Positions 1-7,790 of a stretch of DNA of 11,971 bases are shown here, in pieces. The position numbers were made by a program, and so were the translations under genes. The notes beneath the pieces were generated by a model. The model saw only the letters and a program-made list of their open reading frames with translations. It did not search any database and was not told where the DNA came from. Numbering within the stretch: the stretch's first letter is position 1; the number at the start of each line of letters is the position of its first letter. The DNA comes from Thalassiosira profunda (Eukaryota > Bacillariophyta > Thalassiosirophyceae > Thalassiosirales > Thalassiosiraceae): positions 1-11,971 of the forward strand of contig JALLAP010000542.1 in assembly GCA_036939355.1 (NCBI GenBank), written 5' to 3'.

Positions 1-7
1 GCAATAA

Positions 8-28
8 TGAGCACATCTGATGTGCTCA
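8..28. repeat. Perfect inverted repeat, 10-bp arms
   Basis: The arms TGAGCACATC and GATGTGCTCA are exact reverse complements around a single central T. The right arm is followed immediately by CTTACGTAAT, which holds the 8-bp palindrome TTACGTAA at 30-37. It could be a dimeric transcription-factor site or the end of a small element; the sequence does not decide. Confidence 0.6.
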
Positions 29-134
29 CTTACGTAATTGATAGTTGCATTGCACATCGAAAAGAGCATCATTGCTTTCAGTTGCTTCGCTAAATAATCT
101 CTGCTGGAGCCCTCGAGATATAGGAACTATCTAC

Positions 135-148
135 TCTGCTTCGGCAGA
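135..148 (+). other. Short hairpin with TTCG tetraloop
   Basis: TCTGC and GCAGA form a 5-bp stem around TTCG with the closing pair C-G, the unusually stable cUUCGg RNA tetraloop. If this stretch is transcribed the hairpin would form, but its role, if any, is unknown. Confidence 0.35.
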
Positions 149-320
149 ATCCTGTCCAAGTCGAGTCGAATCGGCCGAGCAGCAAACACCCTCTTCACTG
201 AGCGAGCTTTGAGGTTATGAGCCCAAAGCTTCTTTGGCGGAGATTCTGCGGATTTGCTTTTTCGCCCAACAACACACCTTCACCTGCTCCGCGCCCCGAT
301 CCCCCTCTATCTCTTCCACC

Positions 321-701
321 ATGGCGCTCCTCCGCTATCAACTCTTCCTCGCTGCCGGCCTCCTCCTCCTGGCCGTCTGGCGCGCCGCCCTCTCCCGCCT
401 CCCGGCCCTCCAATCCTCGTGGGTCGTCCAGTGGATCGCCGCGTTGCTCGGCCTCAATTCCGTCGCCTTCTTCCTCGGATTGAGCGACGATTACTCGTTG
501 GATGGGAACGAATCGGTGGGGGCGAAGCTGTTGGTGCAATATTTGCCCCTCTGGGCGGTTGTGGCGTTGGGGGTGTATGCGCTGGCGTCGGTGGTGTACA
601 AGGTGGCGACGTTTGGGGATTGTCCCGAGGCGGCGAGCGAGTTGGCGGGGGAGATTGCCGCGGCCAAGGCGCGGTTGCGGGCGGCGGGGTTTGCGTTTTA
701 G
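321..701 (+). CDS. DPM3: Dolichol-phosphate mannosyltransferase subunit 3 (DPM3)
   Basis: A 126-residue membrane protein. DPM3 is known to tether the catalytic subunit DPM1 to the ER membrane and stabilise the complex that makes dolichol-phosphate-mannose, the mannose donor for N-glycans, GPI anchors and O-mannosylation. The identification rests on the C-terminal signature: residues 92-126 carry VYKVATFGDCPEAASEL followed by an amphipathic helix and a final GF.F, the arrangement of the DPM1-binding tail. Hydrophobic segments lie at about 4-25 and 70-93. A third, about 34-54, makes this protein longer than the human one (92 residues). The start at 321 sits in a near-ideal Kozak context (CCACCATGG) and begins the first membrane segment. 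The frame stays open to the left but without an ATG. The next gene on this strand starts only about 100 bases after the stop. Confidence 0.88.
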   Translation: MALLRYQLFLAAGLLLLAVWRAALSRLPALQSSWVVQWIAALLGLNSVAFFLGLSDDYSLDGNESVGAKLLVQYLPLWAVVALGVYALASVVYKVATFGDCPEAASELAGEIAAAKARLRAAGFAF

Positions 702-785
702 CGTGGGGAGTTGAGTGGGGGGGGGCGGTGACACACACCCGACGGTGAAACGATGGGTGGGGACACAATTGATTCGAATGGTTTC

Positions 786-821
786 AAATTTTGAAATCGC
801 AAAATGAAAATTTTGAAATCG
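786..821 (+). repeat. 14-bp direct repeat around the start of the Kelch mosaic gene
   Basis: AAATTTTGAAATCG occurs at 786-799 and again at 808-821, a 22-bp period. The second copy overlaps codons 2-6 if translation starts at 804. With the alternative start at 861 both copies would lie in the untranslated leader. The first copy also forms a near-palindrome with the preceding TTTCAAA. Confidence 0.55.
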
Positions 822-3800
822 AAGAGACTGAGGGGGCGCGCACAACAATCTCCTCACGGCATGGTCGCCGCCGCCGTCCTCCTCGCGGCGCTGTCGCTGC
901 TGCTGTCGCGCCCAGTCGCCTCCCAACGCATCGCACCGGGCGGAACAATCTCGACGGACCTTTTGGCTGTAGGCGATCTCGAAAGTCGGCCGGAACTGTG
1001 GGAGCGACTGCAAGACGAACGCCGGGCGCCCCCAAACAATGCGAATCCGGACTACTTCTCCCCCTCCGCGGCAGGAGGGCGCGCCGGCGAAGCGGGGGAG
1101 GACGGTCTCGCCGTCTTTGTGGCACGTGTTCATTCGAACGGGGATCCCACACATTTTGAGACAGTGGACGCTCCGCCGCTCGAGTTGAGGGCGGGGTTCT
1201 TCCGTCCCGCGGATGCCAACGTCGTTCAGGAATATGTCGTGCCGGGCGACAAGAATCGGAGGCCGTATGAGCAAGAGGTGACTGTGAAATTGTGGGGCGC
1301 CGGCGGCGGGGGGTGCGACGGCGGACGTGGCGAAACGACCCAATCGTTGCCTGTGGAAGGACCCGAGGGCGCAATTTATTTTGGCGAGGGCGCTGGAGGA
1401 GGCTATGCGGAGGCGACGTTCCTCCTCCCCGTGGGCGAGACATTGCACGTGGTCGTCGGGGGCGGGGGCGGATCGAACGGCTCGCAGTCCCATTCGTTAG
1501 GCGGTGAGGGAGGTTATAACGGCGGCCATCCCGGGAAGGACGACGAGACGAGTGGGGGAGGCGGAGGCGGCGGCATGACGACGGTCAGCTGGAGCAACGG
1601 GACGGTGATTGCGGCCGCGTTTGGAGGGGACGGCGGCGGCAATACCAGCTATTGCACGGCGTTGGGAGGATTGGGTGCGAGCTTGAGGGGGCATCCGAGG
1701 GATGCCGGCGGCTTCGTCAACTTGGACTTGGCCGTGTCTGACGACCACCCAAAGGAGAGGGCGGTGTGTCCGGGCGTTCCGGCCATTGCCGATCTCTCCC
1801 ACGATTTTGCTACGCTCAGCTGGGATGCGGGGACGCGCCCGCCCTCGAAGGAGATGTACGTTCAGAGGTACGAGGTGTCTCGCTCTGAGGGCAGTTACGA
1901 CAATGGCGCCGTTGTCTGCTCGGGAGAGTACAAGCTCCACTCGCACGTCCGCCGGAGCGTTGACGTCTCTCAAAATGCCACCACGAGCATTGGGGACTTG
2001 CACCCCGCGACTCCCTACTGCGTCCGCATCGAGGCCTTCTCCGTCGAGGGATTGCAACTCGGAGCCCAGATCCTCCCCTTCACAACCAAGGTGGCGCCCG
2101 TCAACGAGTGGGTTCCGGTGACTGTTGGACAAGCGGAGGCAGCGGACGCGTTCGAGGCCGGAGCGAACGGTGATGAATTGACATCGTTGTGCGAAGACAC
2201 GACCAGCCGGCCGACGGGACGTCGGGGCCATTCGATGACTGTCAACCCTAACGGCGAGGTGTATCTCTTCGGAGGTGCGACAGGGCAGTGCCGTTGCGAG
2301 GTCGACCCTTCGACCAAAGAGAGACACTGCGCGAGCAAGAACGTGTACTCGAACGAGTTGTGGCATTATGACCCCCTCGCTTCCATGTTCGCGCGGCTTG
2401 AGCGGGCGTCGGAGGCGGAGCCCTGGCCGCAAGGGAGGGAGCAGCATTCGGCGACGCAGCTTCCCAATGGCGACATTATTGTGATTGGTGGCATGACGAG
2501 CGCAGATGAGGACAACCTCGAGATAGGGGGAGGCTCTGTGCTCCTCGCCGATGTCTGGCGGATGCGAGATCCGCACCAGATTTCATCGCTCGTCTTCCCC
2601 AGCGAGGAAGCGAGCGAGGAAGTACCGCCGGAGCTGCCGTCCGGGCGCATTGCCGCGCATCGCCTCTCGGTGTCTCTGGGCGAGGGCGAGGCGGACATGT
2701 GCGTCCACAATCTGCGGCTGGACGTCTCATTCGAGCACAACTGCCTCAAGGGCATCGAGCACATCAAGCTGAGCAGTGCTGGGGTGGACGCGGCCGATCT
2801 TACCCCCCAAAGCAGAAAGTACGAGGCCAAGGTGTTCGTTGGCAGCATGCAAAGCCGAGAGTCAGAGTGCGAGGCTGCCTCTGTTGACCTATCATTTTGG
2901 GATGGTGCGGAAGAATCGGTGCTGTCCCGCCTTAGCATTCCGACCTCGGGAGTCTTCCGTCCCGCTAGCGGGCTCGGACAAGCGTTTGGAGGTCTGCCCA
3001 TCAATGGCGAATGGGAACTCAGCATCTCCTCGCGCCAAGCGATACACCCCGAGGAGCATGCAGGGCGTTTGTTGAGTTGGGAGCTCCAAGTGGACGCAAA
3101 GCCCTGCGTCCCGACTCCCAAGTGGGAGCAGCTGCCGTCGCCGCCGGCGGCCTTTTCGCCGCGCCGACAACACACGGCGATTGCGGTCGACGGCAGCATC
3201 TTTATTTCCGGAGGATCTGCTGAGGGCCGGCTGAACGATTTGTGGCGATTCGATGTTGCTACCAACGAGTGGACCGAACTCAACAGCGCGGCCCTTCGCG
3301 ATCAGTGGCCACTGAACGGTCAGGCATCGCATTTGGGTCCGTACGGCCTCCTTGTGTACGGTGGATTGAAGAGCCACGGCCCTTTGCAGCAAGGACACGA
3401 TATTTGGCTCTGGGACCTCTCGAAGGAGGACTGGGCGCACGTGCCTGTTGCCTCCACCGACAACGGCCTTCCTCGTACGAGATACCTCTCGAGCATGCAG
3501 TTCCTTAACGACGTTGACATCCTGTACCAACGGCACAACATCACCGATGGAAAAGGGCCACTGGCCCTCGTTTTTGGCGGCGACGGTGGTCTTCTTCACA
3601 ACGCGTACCCCGATAGCTATTCGTTTTTCGACGATGTTTGGCTGCTGTCGCCGGGCGGGGTACGCGTTGATGGTGCGATGGACCGAAACCGAGGAAGTGT
3701 GTGCGAACCGCGATTGACTGTGGGTTCCATGGCGTGGAACAACGGCTGTGGGTGGCATGCATCGTTCGGCGGTACGCCGGACGAATGCAGTTTGAGAGAC

Positions 3801-3854
3801 ATGCTGACGGCCGCGTGGTGTCGAGGACAATACCAATCGTTCTACATGTCGTGA
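804..3854 (+). CDS. Secreted mosaic protein: glycine-rich, FN3, Kelch, P-domain, Kelch
   Basis: A 1016-residue intronless frame with no single known homologue that I recognise. Order of parts: hydrophobic signal core about 20-37 with a likely cut after VAS (38-40); glycine-rich domain about 158-305 opening VTVKLWGAGGGGC, the style of the extracellular glycine-rich domain of ALK/LTK receptors; fibronectin type III domain about 318-430; Kelch-type beta-propeller motifs about 470-590 (VYLFGG, IIVIGG, ADVW); a region like the P-domain of proprotein convertases about 609-766, with SGVFRPASGL and NGEWELSI; further Kelch motifs about 772-950 (FISGG..RLNDLWRF, LVYGG, LVFGGDGG, FFDDVW); and a short Cys-containing tail. 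Several N-x-S/T sites fit secretion. No catalytic residues are visible, so a binding or matrix role is inferred. Starting at 861 (residue 20) would give a cleaner signal peptide; starting at 804 adds a basic 19-residue lead that could make it a membrane anchor. Confidence 0.82.
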   Translation: MKILKSKRLRGRAQQSPHGMVAAAVLLAALSLLLSRPVASQRIAPGGTISTDLLAVGDLESRPELWERLQDERRAPPNNANPDYFSPSAAGGRAGEAGEDGLAVFVARVHSNGDPTHFETVDAPPLELRAGFFRPADANVVQEYVVPGDKNRRPYEQEVTVKLWGAGGGGCDGGRGETTQSLPVEGPEGAIYFGEGAGGGYAEATFLLPVGETLHVVVGGGGGSNGSQSHSLGGEGGYNGGHPGKDDETSGGGGGGGMTTVSWSNGTVIAAAFGGDGGGNTSYCTALGGLGASLRGHPRDAGGFVNLDLAVSDDHPKERAVCPGVPAIADLSHDFATLSWDAGTRPPSKEMYVQRYEVSRSEGSYDNGAVVCSGEYKLHSHVRRSVDVSQNATTSIGDLHPATPYCVRIEAFSVEGLQLGAQILPFTTKVAPVNEWVPVTVGQAEAADAFEAGANGDELTSLCEDTTSRPTGRRGHSMTVNPNGEVYLFGGATGQCRCEVDPSTKERHCASKNVYSNELWHYDPLASMFARLERASEAEPWPQGREQHSATQLPNGDIIVIGGMTSADEDNLEIGGGSVLLADVWRMRDPHQISSLVFPSEEASEEVPPELPSGRIAAHRLSVSLGEGEADMCVHNLRLDVSFEHNCLKGIEHIKLSSAGVDAADLTPQSRKYEAKVFVGSMQSRESECEAASVDLSFWDGAEESVLSRLSIPTSGVFRPASGLGQAFGGLPINGEWELSISSRQAIHPEEHAGRLLSWELQVDAKPCVPTPKWEQLPSPPAAFSPRRQHTAIAVDGSIFISGGSAEGRLNDLWRFDVATNEWTELNSAALRDQWPLNGQASHLGPYGLLVYGGLKSHGPLQQGHDIWLWDLSKEDWAHVPVASTDNGLPRTRYLSSMQFLNDVDILYQRHNITDGKGPLALVFGGDGGLLHNAYPDSYSFFDDVWLLSPGGVRVDGAMDRNRGSVCEPRLTVGSMAWNNGCGWHASFGGTPDECSLRDMLTAAWCRGQYQSFYMS

Positions 3855-4017
3855 ATGGCTGCAACGAAAAGGCAGTTCATTTAGAGCTAAGGTCTCTCCG
3901 TTAGCTTACATAGCATCGATATGAATACACACAAGGCACATAAATGAACACCGATCCCTCTGCCTCGTCAAGTCCCGAACCCTAGTAGTCCCTTTTTTAC
4001 CTCGTCTCGTTGACGTA
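3855..4017. other. Convergent intergenic region
   Basis: These 163 bases separate two genes that point at each other and must hold both 3' ends. AGCTAA and TTAGCT arms near 3886-3906 could form a 6-bp hairpin. No AATAAA signal is seen on either strand, and no other feature. Confidence 0.5.
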
Positions 4018-5697
4018 TCATGCAGATGGATTGCTCTGAAGCCAAACGTCATCAACCATCGCCACTCCCAGTGGGCGGTCGGGCAGCTCACTCGGAGGCA
4101 CATTGAACGGATTATGCTGGTAGCTGATATCGACCCTGTGCGGTCCGGGTTCCAGCGGCAGCGCCACTAACGTCCACTCCTCAACGTCCGCCAGATCACG
4201 CTCGCGCTTCCCGTCGACGTAGACCACCAACAAATCGAGAGGCGGGAAGGCCGTCGTCTTGACTTTCATACTGACCTGTCCCCCGGAATAGTCATCGCAC
4301 ACCTGCAGGGTGGCATTGGCCATTACGGCCCCGCTGGCCTCGGAGACGTCAAAAACAGGAGACTGCATGAAGTGCAGACCAGTCGGGGCGTCGCCAGGCT
4401 CGCCCCTTTCGCGGAACCACTCTCCGGCTCCACCAGTGCTCCACGGCGCTTCAGGAAAGCCGGGATTCTCAAAGTTGTCGGGGTTGGGATCCAGCGCCAC
4501 GCACTCTGTGGGAGGTCCAGAGGGCGGTGGCGTGGGCGCCGGCGGTGTAACATCGTCGGGCACGAAGTAAACGTTGTCGATGAACACTCCGGAGCATTCG
4601 AGGGTCGGCAACGCCGGGAAGCCCTGGGGGTTGTACAAATAGAAGAAACTGACAAGGTTCGGGCCCGGCGGCAACTGCACGAACCCCTCCTCGTAGGTAT
4701 CCGAGTTGGTCGTGAAGACGTCGCGCAGAACACTAAAGTCCGGAGAAGCGCGCACTTCCAACTTATCCACTGGCATCTGAACTCCTCCAAGGATACTGTA
4801 GTAGAGCTTTCCCGACGGCCAGTTGGGATTCGTCTTGAATTCGAGGATTGAAACGTGCTGGTTGTAGTCGGGGTTGTCAAGGATGGGAGCCTGCATGGAA
4901 TAGACGCCATCCTTGGGCATCGTTTTGGTCGCCTCCCAATTGAGGCGCTCTGATTCGTCGCAATCGCTCGTCTCTGGAGGACAAGGCCCAGCGAGTGAGT
5001 TCCACTCGGGATAGAGGTCGAGAGATCCGCGCTCGAAGCCGGTGAAGTACTCGGCCCCGTCGGGAACGGAGGTGGGCGCGATGGTCTCGGGCGACGGCGC
5101 CGGAGTGGGCCCGGGCGTGGGCGAGGGCGTCATCGACATCATGCCCTTGCCGGCCTTTCCTGAGTGCATCGACATCGACATCTCTTTGCCCGCTTTTCCA
5201 GAGTGCATGGACATCGAAATGGATCCGCTCTTGGCGCCCTTGCCGGCCTTCCCGCGCTTCTTCTTCGAGCTCTTGGACGCCACGCGGACGGTGGGTGGCA
5301 CGGTGGCGCTGGTGGACGGCGCCTTGGTCGCCGACTTGCCACCCTTAGCCCGCTTATGTTCGCGGTGCTTCCTCTTCATCTTTTGCTCTTGCCGTTTGGT
5401 CTTTTTGTTGTGATTCTTCATCCTCTGGTGTTTCTTCTTGCCCTCCCCTTCCGTTCCGTCCTCTCCGTCGTCCTCGATGGGCGCCGGCGCCACGCCAAAG
5501 CGATCTTCGTCAGCGACGGGCACGGGCTCCTCCTCGGGGAGCGACGCGACGTCGAACTGCAATCGGCGCCCGAAGAGCGAGGCCTCGTCGCGGGCGGCCT
5601 CGATGGGATCGGCGTCGCGGGTTGCGACCGCGGCGGCGGCGGCAGCGGGGAGGAGGAGGCAGCCCAGGGCCGCCACCGACGAGAGTGTCCGGGGCAT
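4018..5697 (-). CDS. Secreted silaffin-like Lys/Ser-rich protein with two beta-sandwich-like repeats
   Basis: A 559-residue protein. The start at 5697 is chosen because an Ala/Leu-rich signal peptide (about 1-25) follows at once; the frame is open to 5859, but that extension covers a TATA/CCAAT-like promoter. Parts in order: RRL at 44-46, fitting the RXL processing motif of diatom silaffins and cingulins; an acidic stretch about 55-86; a strongly basic Lys-rich tract about 87-157; two 13-residue repeats SMSMHSGKAGK-x-M at 161-186; a Pro/Thr/Ser linker about 189-212; then two related domains at about 216-380 and 406-555. Each domain opens with an F-E box (FTGFERG; DNFENPGFPEAPWSTGG) and ends with a D-N/D-V-W/Y strand. 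The second resembles modules frequent in diatom secreted proteins. Silaffins are known biosilica-associated phosphoproteins; membership here rests on composition and processing signals, not homology. A wall or matrix protein is the best guess. Confidence 0.75.
   Translation of the reverse strand: MPRTLSSVAALGCLLLPAAAAAAVATRDADPIEAARDEASLFGRRLQFDVASLPEEEPVPVADEDRFGVAPAPIEDDGEDGTEGEGKKKHQRMKNHNKKTKRQEQKMKRKHREHKRAKGGKSATKAPSTSATVPPTVRVASKSSKKKRGKAGKGAKSGSISMSMHSGKAGKEMSMSMHSGKAGKGMMSMTPSPTPGPTPAPSPETIAPTSVPDGAEYFTGFERGSLDLYPEWNSLAGPCPPETSDCDESERLNWEATKTMPKDGVYSMQAPILDNPDYNQHVSILEFKTNPNWPSGKLYYSILGGVQMPVDKLEVRASPDFSVLRDVFTTNSDTYEEGFVQLPPGPNLVSFFYLYNPQGFPALPTLECSGVFIDNVYFVPDDVTPPAPTPPPSGPPTECVALDPNPDNFENPGFPEAPWSTGGAGEWFRERGEPGDAPTGLHFMQSPVFDVSEASGAVMANATLQVCDDYSGGQVSMKVKTTAFPPLDLLVVYVDGKRERDLADVEEWTLVALPLEPGPHRVDISYQHNPFNVPPSELPDRPLGVAMVDDVWLQSNPSA
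5140..5217 (-). repeat. Two tandem 39-bp units encoding SMSMHSGKAGK
   Basis: Residues 161-173 and 174-186 of the silaffin-like protein are tandem copies (SMSMHSGKAGK plus two residues). The two DNA units differ mainly at third positions, so the peptide appears to be kept while codons drift. The Ser and Lys spacing matches tracts that are phosphorylated and polyamine-modified in known silaffins; whether that happens here is unknown. Confidence 0.7.
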
Positions 5698-6091
5698 GAT
5701 GATGGCGGGCGCGAGCTGGATTTGCAATCCAATCGAATCGATCCGTCGGCAGTTGGCTGCGATCAGAACATATAATGCGATCGAGCGCATTGGCTGGGAG
5801 GATTTCAAAAAGAGACTCGCGCCTTTCCGTTTGGAGGTGGCCTCGCCTGTGAACAGCAAGGGTCTTCTTGGCCAAAATTTCTACGTAGGGTTTTGTACCA
5901 AGATTCTACGTACGGGATAGAGAACAGGTATTCATTGCCAATGAACCCCGTCCTTCCTGCCTCCACCATCCCCCCTGTGGACCAGTTGTTCGTCTCTTGC
6001 CGTTTGCCGTCCATATTGCGAGTACATACACACGCATTTTCCTATTGAATAAGGATCCGGACAAGCATCACACCTCTCTCGAGAAGCTGCG
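5698..6091. promoter_or_regulatory. Divergent promoter region between two secreted-protein genes
   Basis: These 394 bases lie between the starts of two genes that point away from each other. On the minus strand, CCAAT (5789-5793) is followed by a TATA-like ATTATATG (about 5770-5777), some 75 bases before the start at 5697, a plausible core promoter. Two TACGTA palindromes, each within CTACGTA, lie 25 bp apart at 5882-5887 and 5907-5912. This is an ACGT core of the kind bound by bZIP factors. Upstream of the plus-strand start at 6092 I see only an A/T-rich stretch near 6035-6055. Confidence 0.5.
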
Positions 6092-7228
6092 ATGAAATCC
6101 TTCCGCTTCGCCGCCGCCTCCCTCGCCCTCCTCGTCCTCGTCGCGTCTCCAGACTCGGCACGGTCGCGCCTCAGCAGCGTCGCAAGCCGGCGCCATCATC
6201 GCGTCCTGCAGGACGACTGTTTCTTCTGCAAGGGCGGGCCGAGGAACGGTGATCCCTGCGATGCCGACCTCGACGACTGCGGCAGCGGGCAGGGATGCAA
6301 GCTGGGGACGTGTGATGTCGTCGCGACGGACCCCCCCACGACATCCCCGTCGGGAGGAGGGGGGGACGGGGTCTGTCCGGACGGAACGACGGCTTGCTCG
6401 AGCAGCGCCGACTGTCCCGGCGTCTGCGACAAGGGCGATAAACTCGGGCAAAAATGCGCCGACAGGGCCGACTGCGGGGGGAGGGGGGCGAAGTGCGTCC
6501 CAGGAGGGTGCACCGTCCCGCCGATGGACCCCTGCGCGCCGGACCCCTGCGGGAACGGGGGGACGTGCTCCGTCGACGGCGACTCTTACGCCTGCGACTG
6601 TCCGACGGGCTTTTACTTCACGGGGACGAGCTGCAGGGACGATCCGTGCGTCCCGAACCCGTGCGTCGCCGATGCCGGCGAACCCGATGGCACGTGCTCT
6701 AGGGACAATGCCTCCTACGTCTGCGACTGCAGCGGTGTCGATGAGGACGTATTCCCTGACTGTCAACTATCCACGTTTGGTAACCTTGTCCTGGACGAAA
6801 CTAACGACCCTCCAAAATGTTACGGCACGCAAGATGAATGCGAGGTTTGCGAGGGAGATTGCGACTACGACGAAGATTGCGCCGACGGCCTGGTGTGCTT
6901 CATTCGCGACTCGTCCACCACCTCGAGTGACGATCCCATCCCTGGCTGTTTGGGCAACGTTCCGGCTTTGGATGCGAAAGATTTCTGTGTCGAGGAGGCT
7001 CTCTTTCAGTGCGGGGATTCCGATTACATCATCGTGGACGGAAAAGAACAGGATTGCACCTGGGTGACGCAGGACACCGGATGCTCCGGAGAGTTTAACG
7101 GATATTGTAGGTGCGTGGCCTACAACGGCTATTGCAGGAAGACGTGCGGCAAGTGCAAAGTAAGTCGAACGGCCTCCCTATTCTCTCTGGCCAGTGACCA
7201 AACCTGGGATGACAATGACGACGACTGA
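6092..7228 (+). CDS. Secreted Cys-rich protein with EGF-like and ShK-like modules
   Basis: A 378-residue frame starting with a clear signal peptide (about 1-23, likely cut after DSA). Two related Cys modules follow at about 43-74 and 111-140, pattern C-x-G-x-G-C-DC-G-C-G-C, separated by a Thr/Ser/Gly linker. EGF-like domains lie at about 146-181 (DPCAPDPCGNGGTC...CDCPTGFY) and 184-224. Next is a Cys/acidic module about 250-288 (CEVCEGDCDYDEDC...VCF...PGC), of a type I associate with diatom secreted proteins. The C-terminal region about 299-355 has ShK-like spacing and ends YCRKTCGKC. The family role is extracellular binding or adhesion; no enzyme is suggested. After codon 356 the sequence reads GTAAGT, pyrimidine tract, CCAG at 7160-7194. 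If spliced out, translation stops at once and the protein ends ...CGKCK (356 residues); if not, a 22-residue acidic tail follows. Codons in the first two thirds are more GC-rich than in the last third. Confidence 0.8.
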   Translation: MKSFRFAAASLALLVLVASPDSARSRLSSVASRRHHRVLQDDCFFCKGGPRNGDPCDADLDDCGSGQGCKLGTCDVVATDPPTTSPSGGGGDGVCPDGTTACSSSADCPGVCDKGDKLGQKCADRADCGGRGAKCVPGGCTVPPMDPCAPDPCGNGGTCSVDGDSYACDCPTGFYFTGTSCRDDPCVPNPCVADAGEPDGTCSRDNASYVCDCSGVDEDVFPDCQLSTFGNLVLDETNDPPKCYGTQDECEVCEGDCDYDEDCADGLVCFIRDSSTTSSDDPIPGCLGNVPALDAKDFCVEEALFQCGDSDYIIVDGKEQDCTWVTQDTGCSGEFNGYCRCVAYNGYCRKTCGKCKVSRTASLFSLASDQTWDDNDDD

Positions 7229-7499
7229 TCACGTGGACACCGAAAGGGGATATTTCTATGTGTGTATGAAGTTTGGAGAAGAGGTTGGCTGAAAATTAAC
7301 TCGCTGATGACGCGTTTTGGATAGGCTGGGGTTTTGAGAGACTGAGCATGGGGGCTAATCGTGGGGAAATCAATCTACAATAAGGTAGTTGTGTGTGATC
7401 CAGAAGAGATTAGCAGATTCTCCTAGAGAGAGAGTAGCTCGCGAGAGGGGTTGTTTCGGCGGAGGACATTGCGGCGTGCGAGAGGGAGTCGTTTGGCAA

Positions 7500-7790
7500 A
7501 GGGTCGTCGAATCGCCGCGGGGAGGGGTGCGTTCGTAGGAGGCCGCGGTGGTTCCAACCGTCCAAGTTTCGTCGCGATCGGAGCACGGGGGGCCGAGATG
7601 CGGCCGATTTTTCGATTTTTTGGGGGCACAAGGGGGGACCCTTGCCACGGCGCTGGGCGAATCGTCGTCGAATCGGCGCGGGAGGGGACGCCGTCGACGC
7701 GGGAGGACGCGGGCGTTCGATTGGTCCAAGAATCGCCGCGATAGGACGCGTCGTGGCGGATACGGCCGCGTTCCCGATTTTGGGGTTTTA
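7500..7790 (+). repeat. Diverged tandem duplication, period about 161 bp
   Basis: A first unit from 7500 and a second from about 7661 share blocks in the same order: GTCGTCGAATCG, CGCGGG(G)AGGGG, GGTTCCA/GGTCCAAG, TCG(T/C)CGCGAT, CGGCCG and a T-run GATTTT...TTGGGG. The copies are too diverged for a recent event. No protein is kept between them. The unit may be a relic of a mobile element or a non-coding duplication. Confidence 0.5.

Larger units (their letters stand above)
1..320. other. Upstream region of DPM3; no gene recognised
   Basis: No coding region is supported in these 320 bases. The first ~170 bases are AT-richer than the genes. They contain an inverted repeat (8-28) that runs into a TTACGTAA palindrome (30-37), and a small hairpin with a C(TTCG)G loop (135-148). 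From about 245 the sequence becomes C/T-rich, as expected of a 5' untranslated leader. An ATG at 217 opens an upstream reading frame that runs past the DPM3 start in another frame to 483. If transcription starts to the left of 217 this frame would compete with DPM3; a start in the C/T-rich stretch would avoid it. A donor-like GTAAGT on the minus strand near 30-35 could belong to a gene to the left, but nothing else supports that. Confidence 0.5.

Noticed and set aside
1..35. Third introner copy on the minus strand (GTGAGCACATC resembling GTGAGTGCATATC)
   Set aside because: Only about ten bases agree, the rest forms its own palindrome, and no exon is visible beside it.
234..320. N-terminal extension of DPM3 in the same frame
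   Set aside because: There is no ATG in the extension, and the ATG at 321 has an ideal Kozak context right before the first membrane segment.
195..1493. 432-residue minus-strand open frame
   Set aside because: It runs antisense across DPM3 and the start of the Kelch mosaic gene, is rich in Arg/Pro with no recognisable domain, and is a mirror of GC-rich coding DNA.
2366..3836. Long minus-strand frames opposite the Kelch mosaic gene
   Set aside because: They show no domain, signal or composition of a real protein, whereas the plus strand carries clear FN3, Kelch and P-domain motifs.
5698..5859. N-terminal extension of the silaffin-like protein
   Set aside because: The extension places the signal peptide internally and overlaps CCAAT and TATA-like elements; the ATG at 5697 gives a standard secreted protein.
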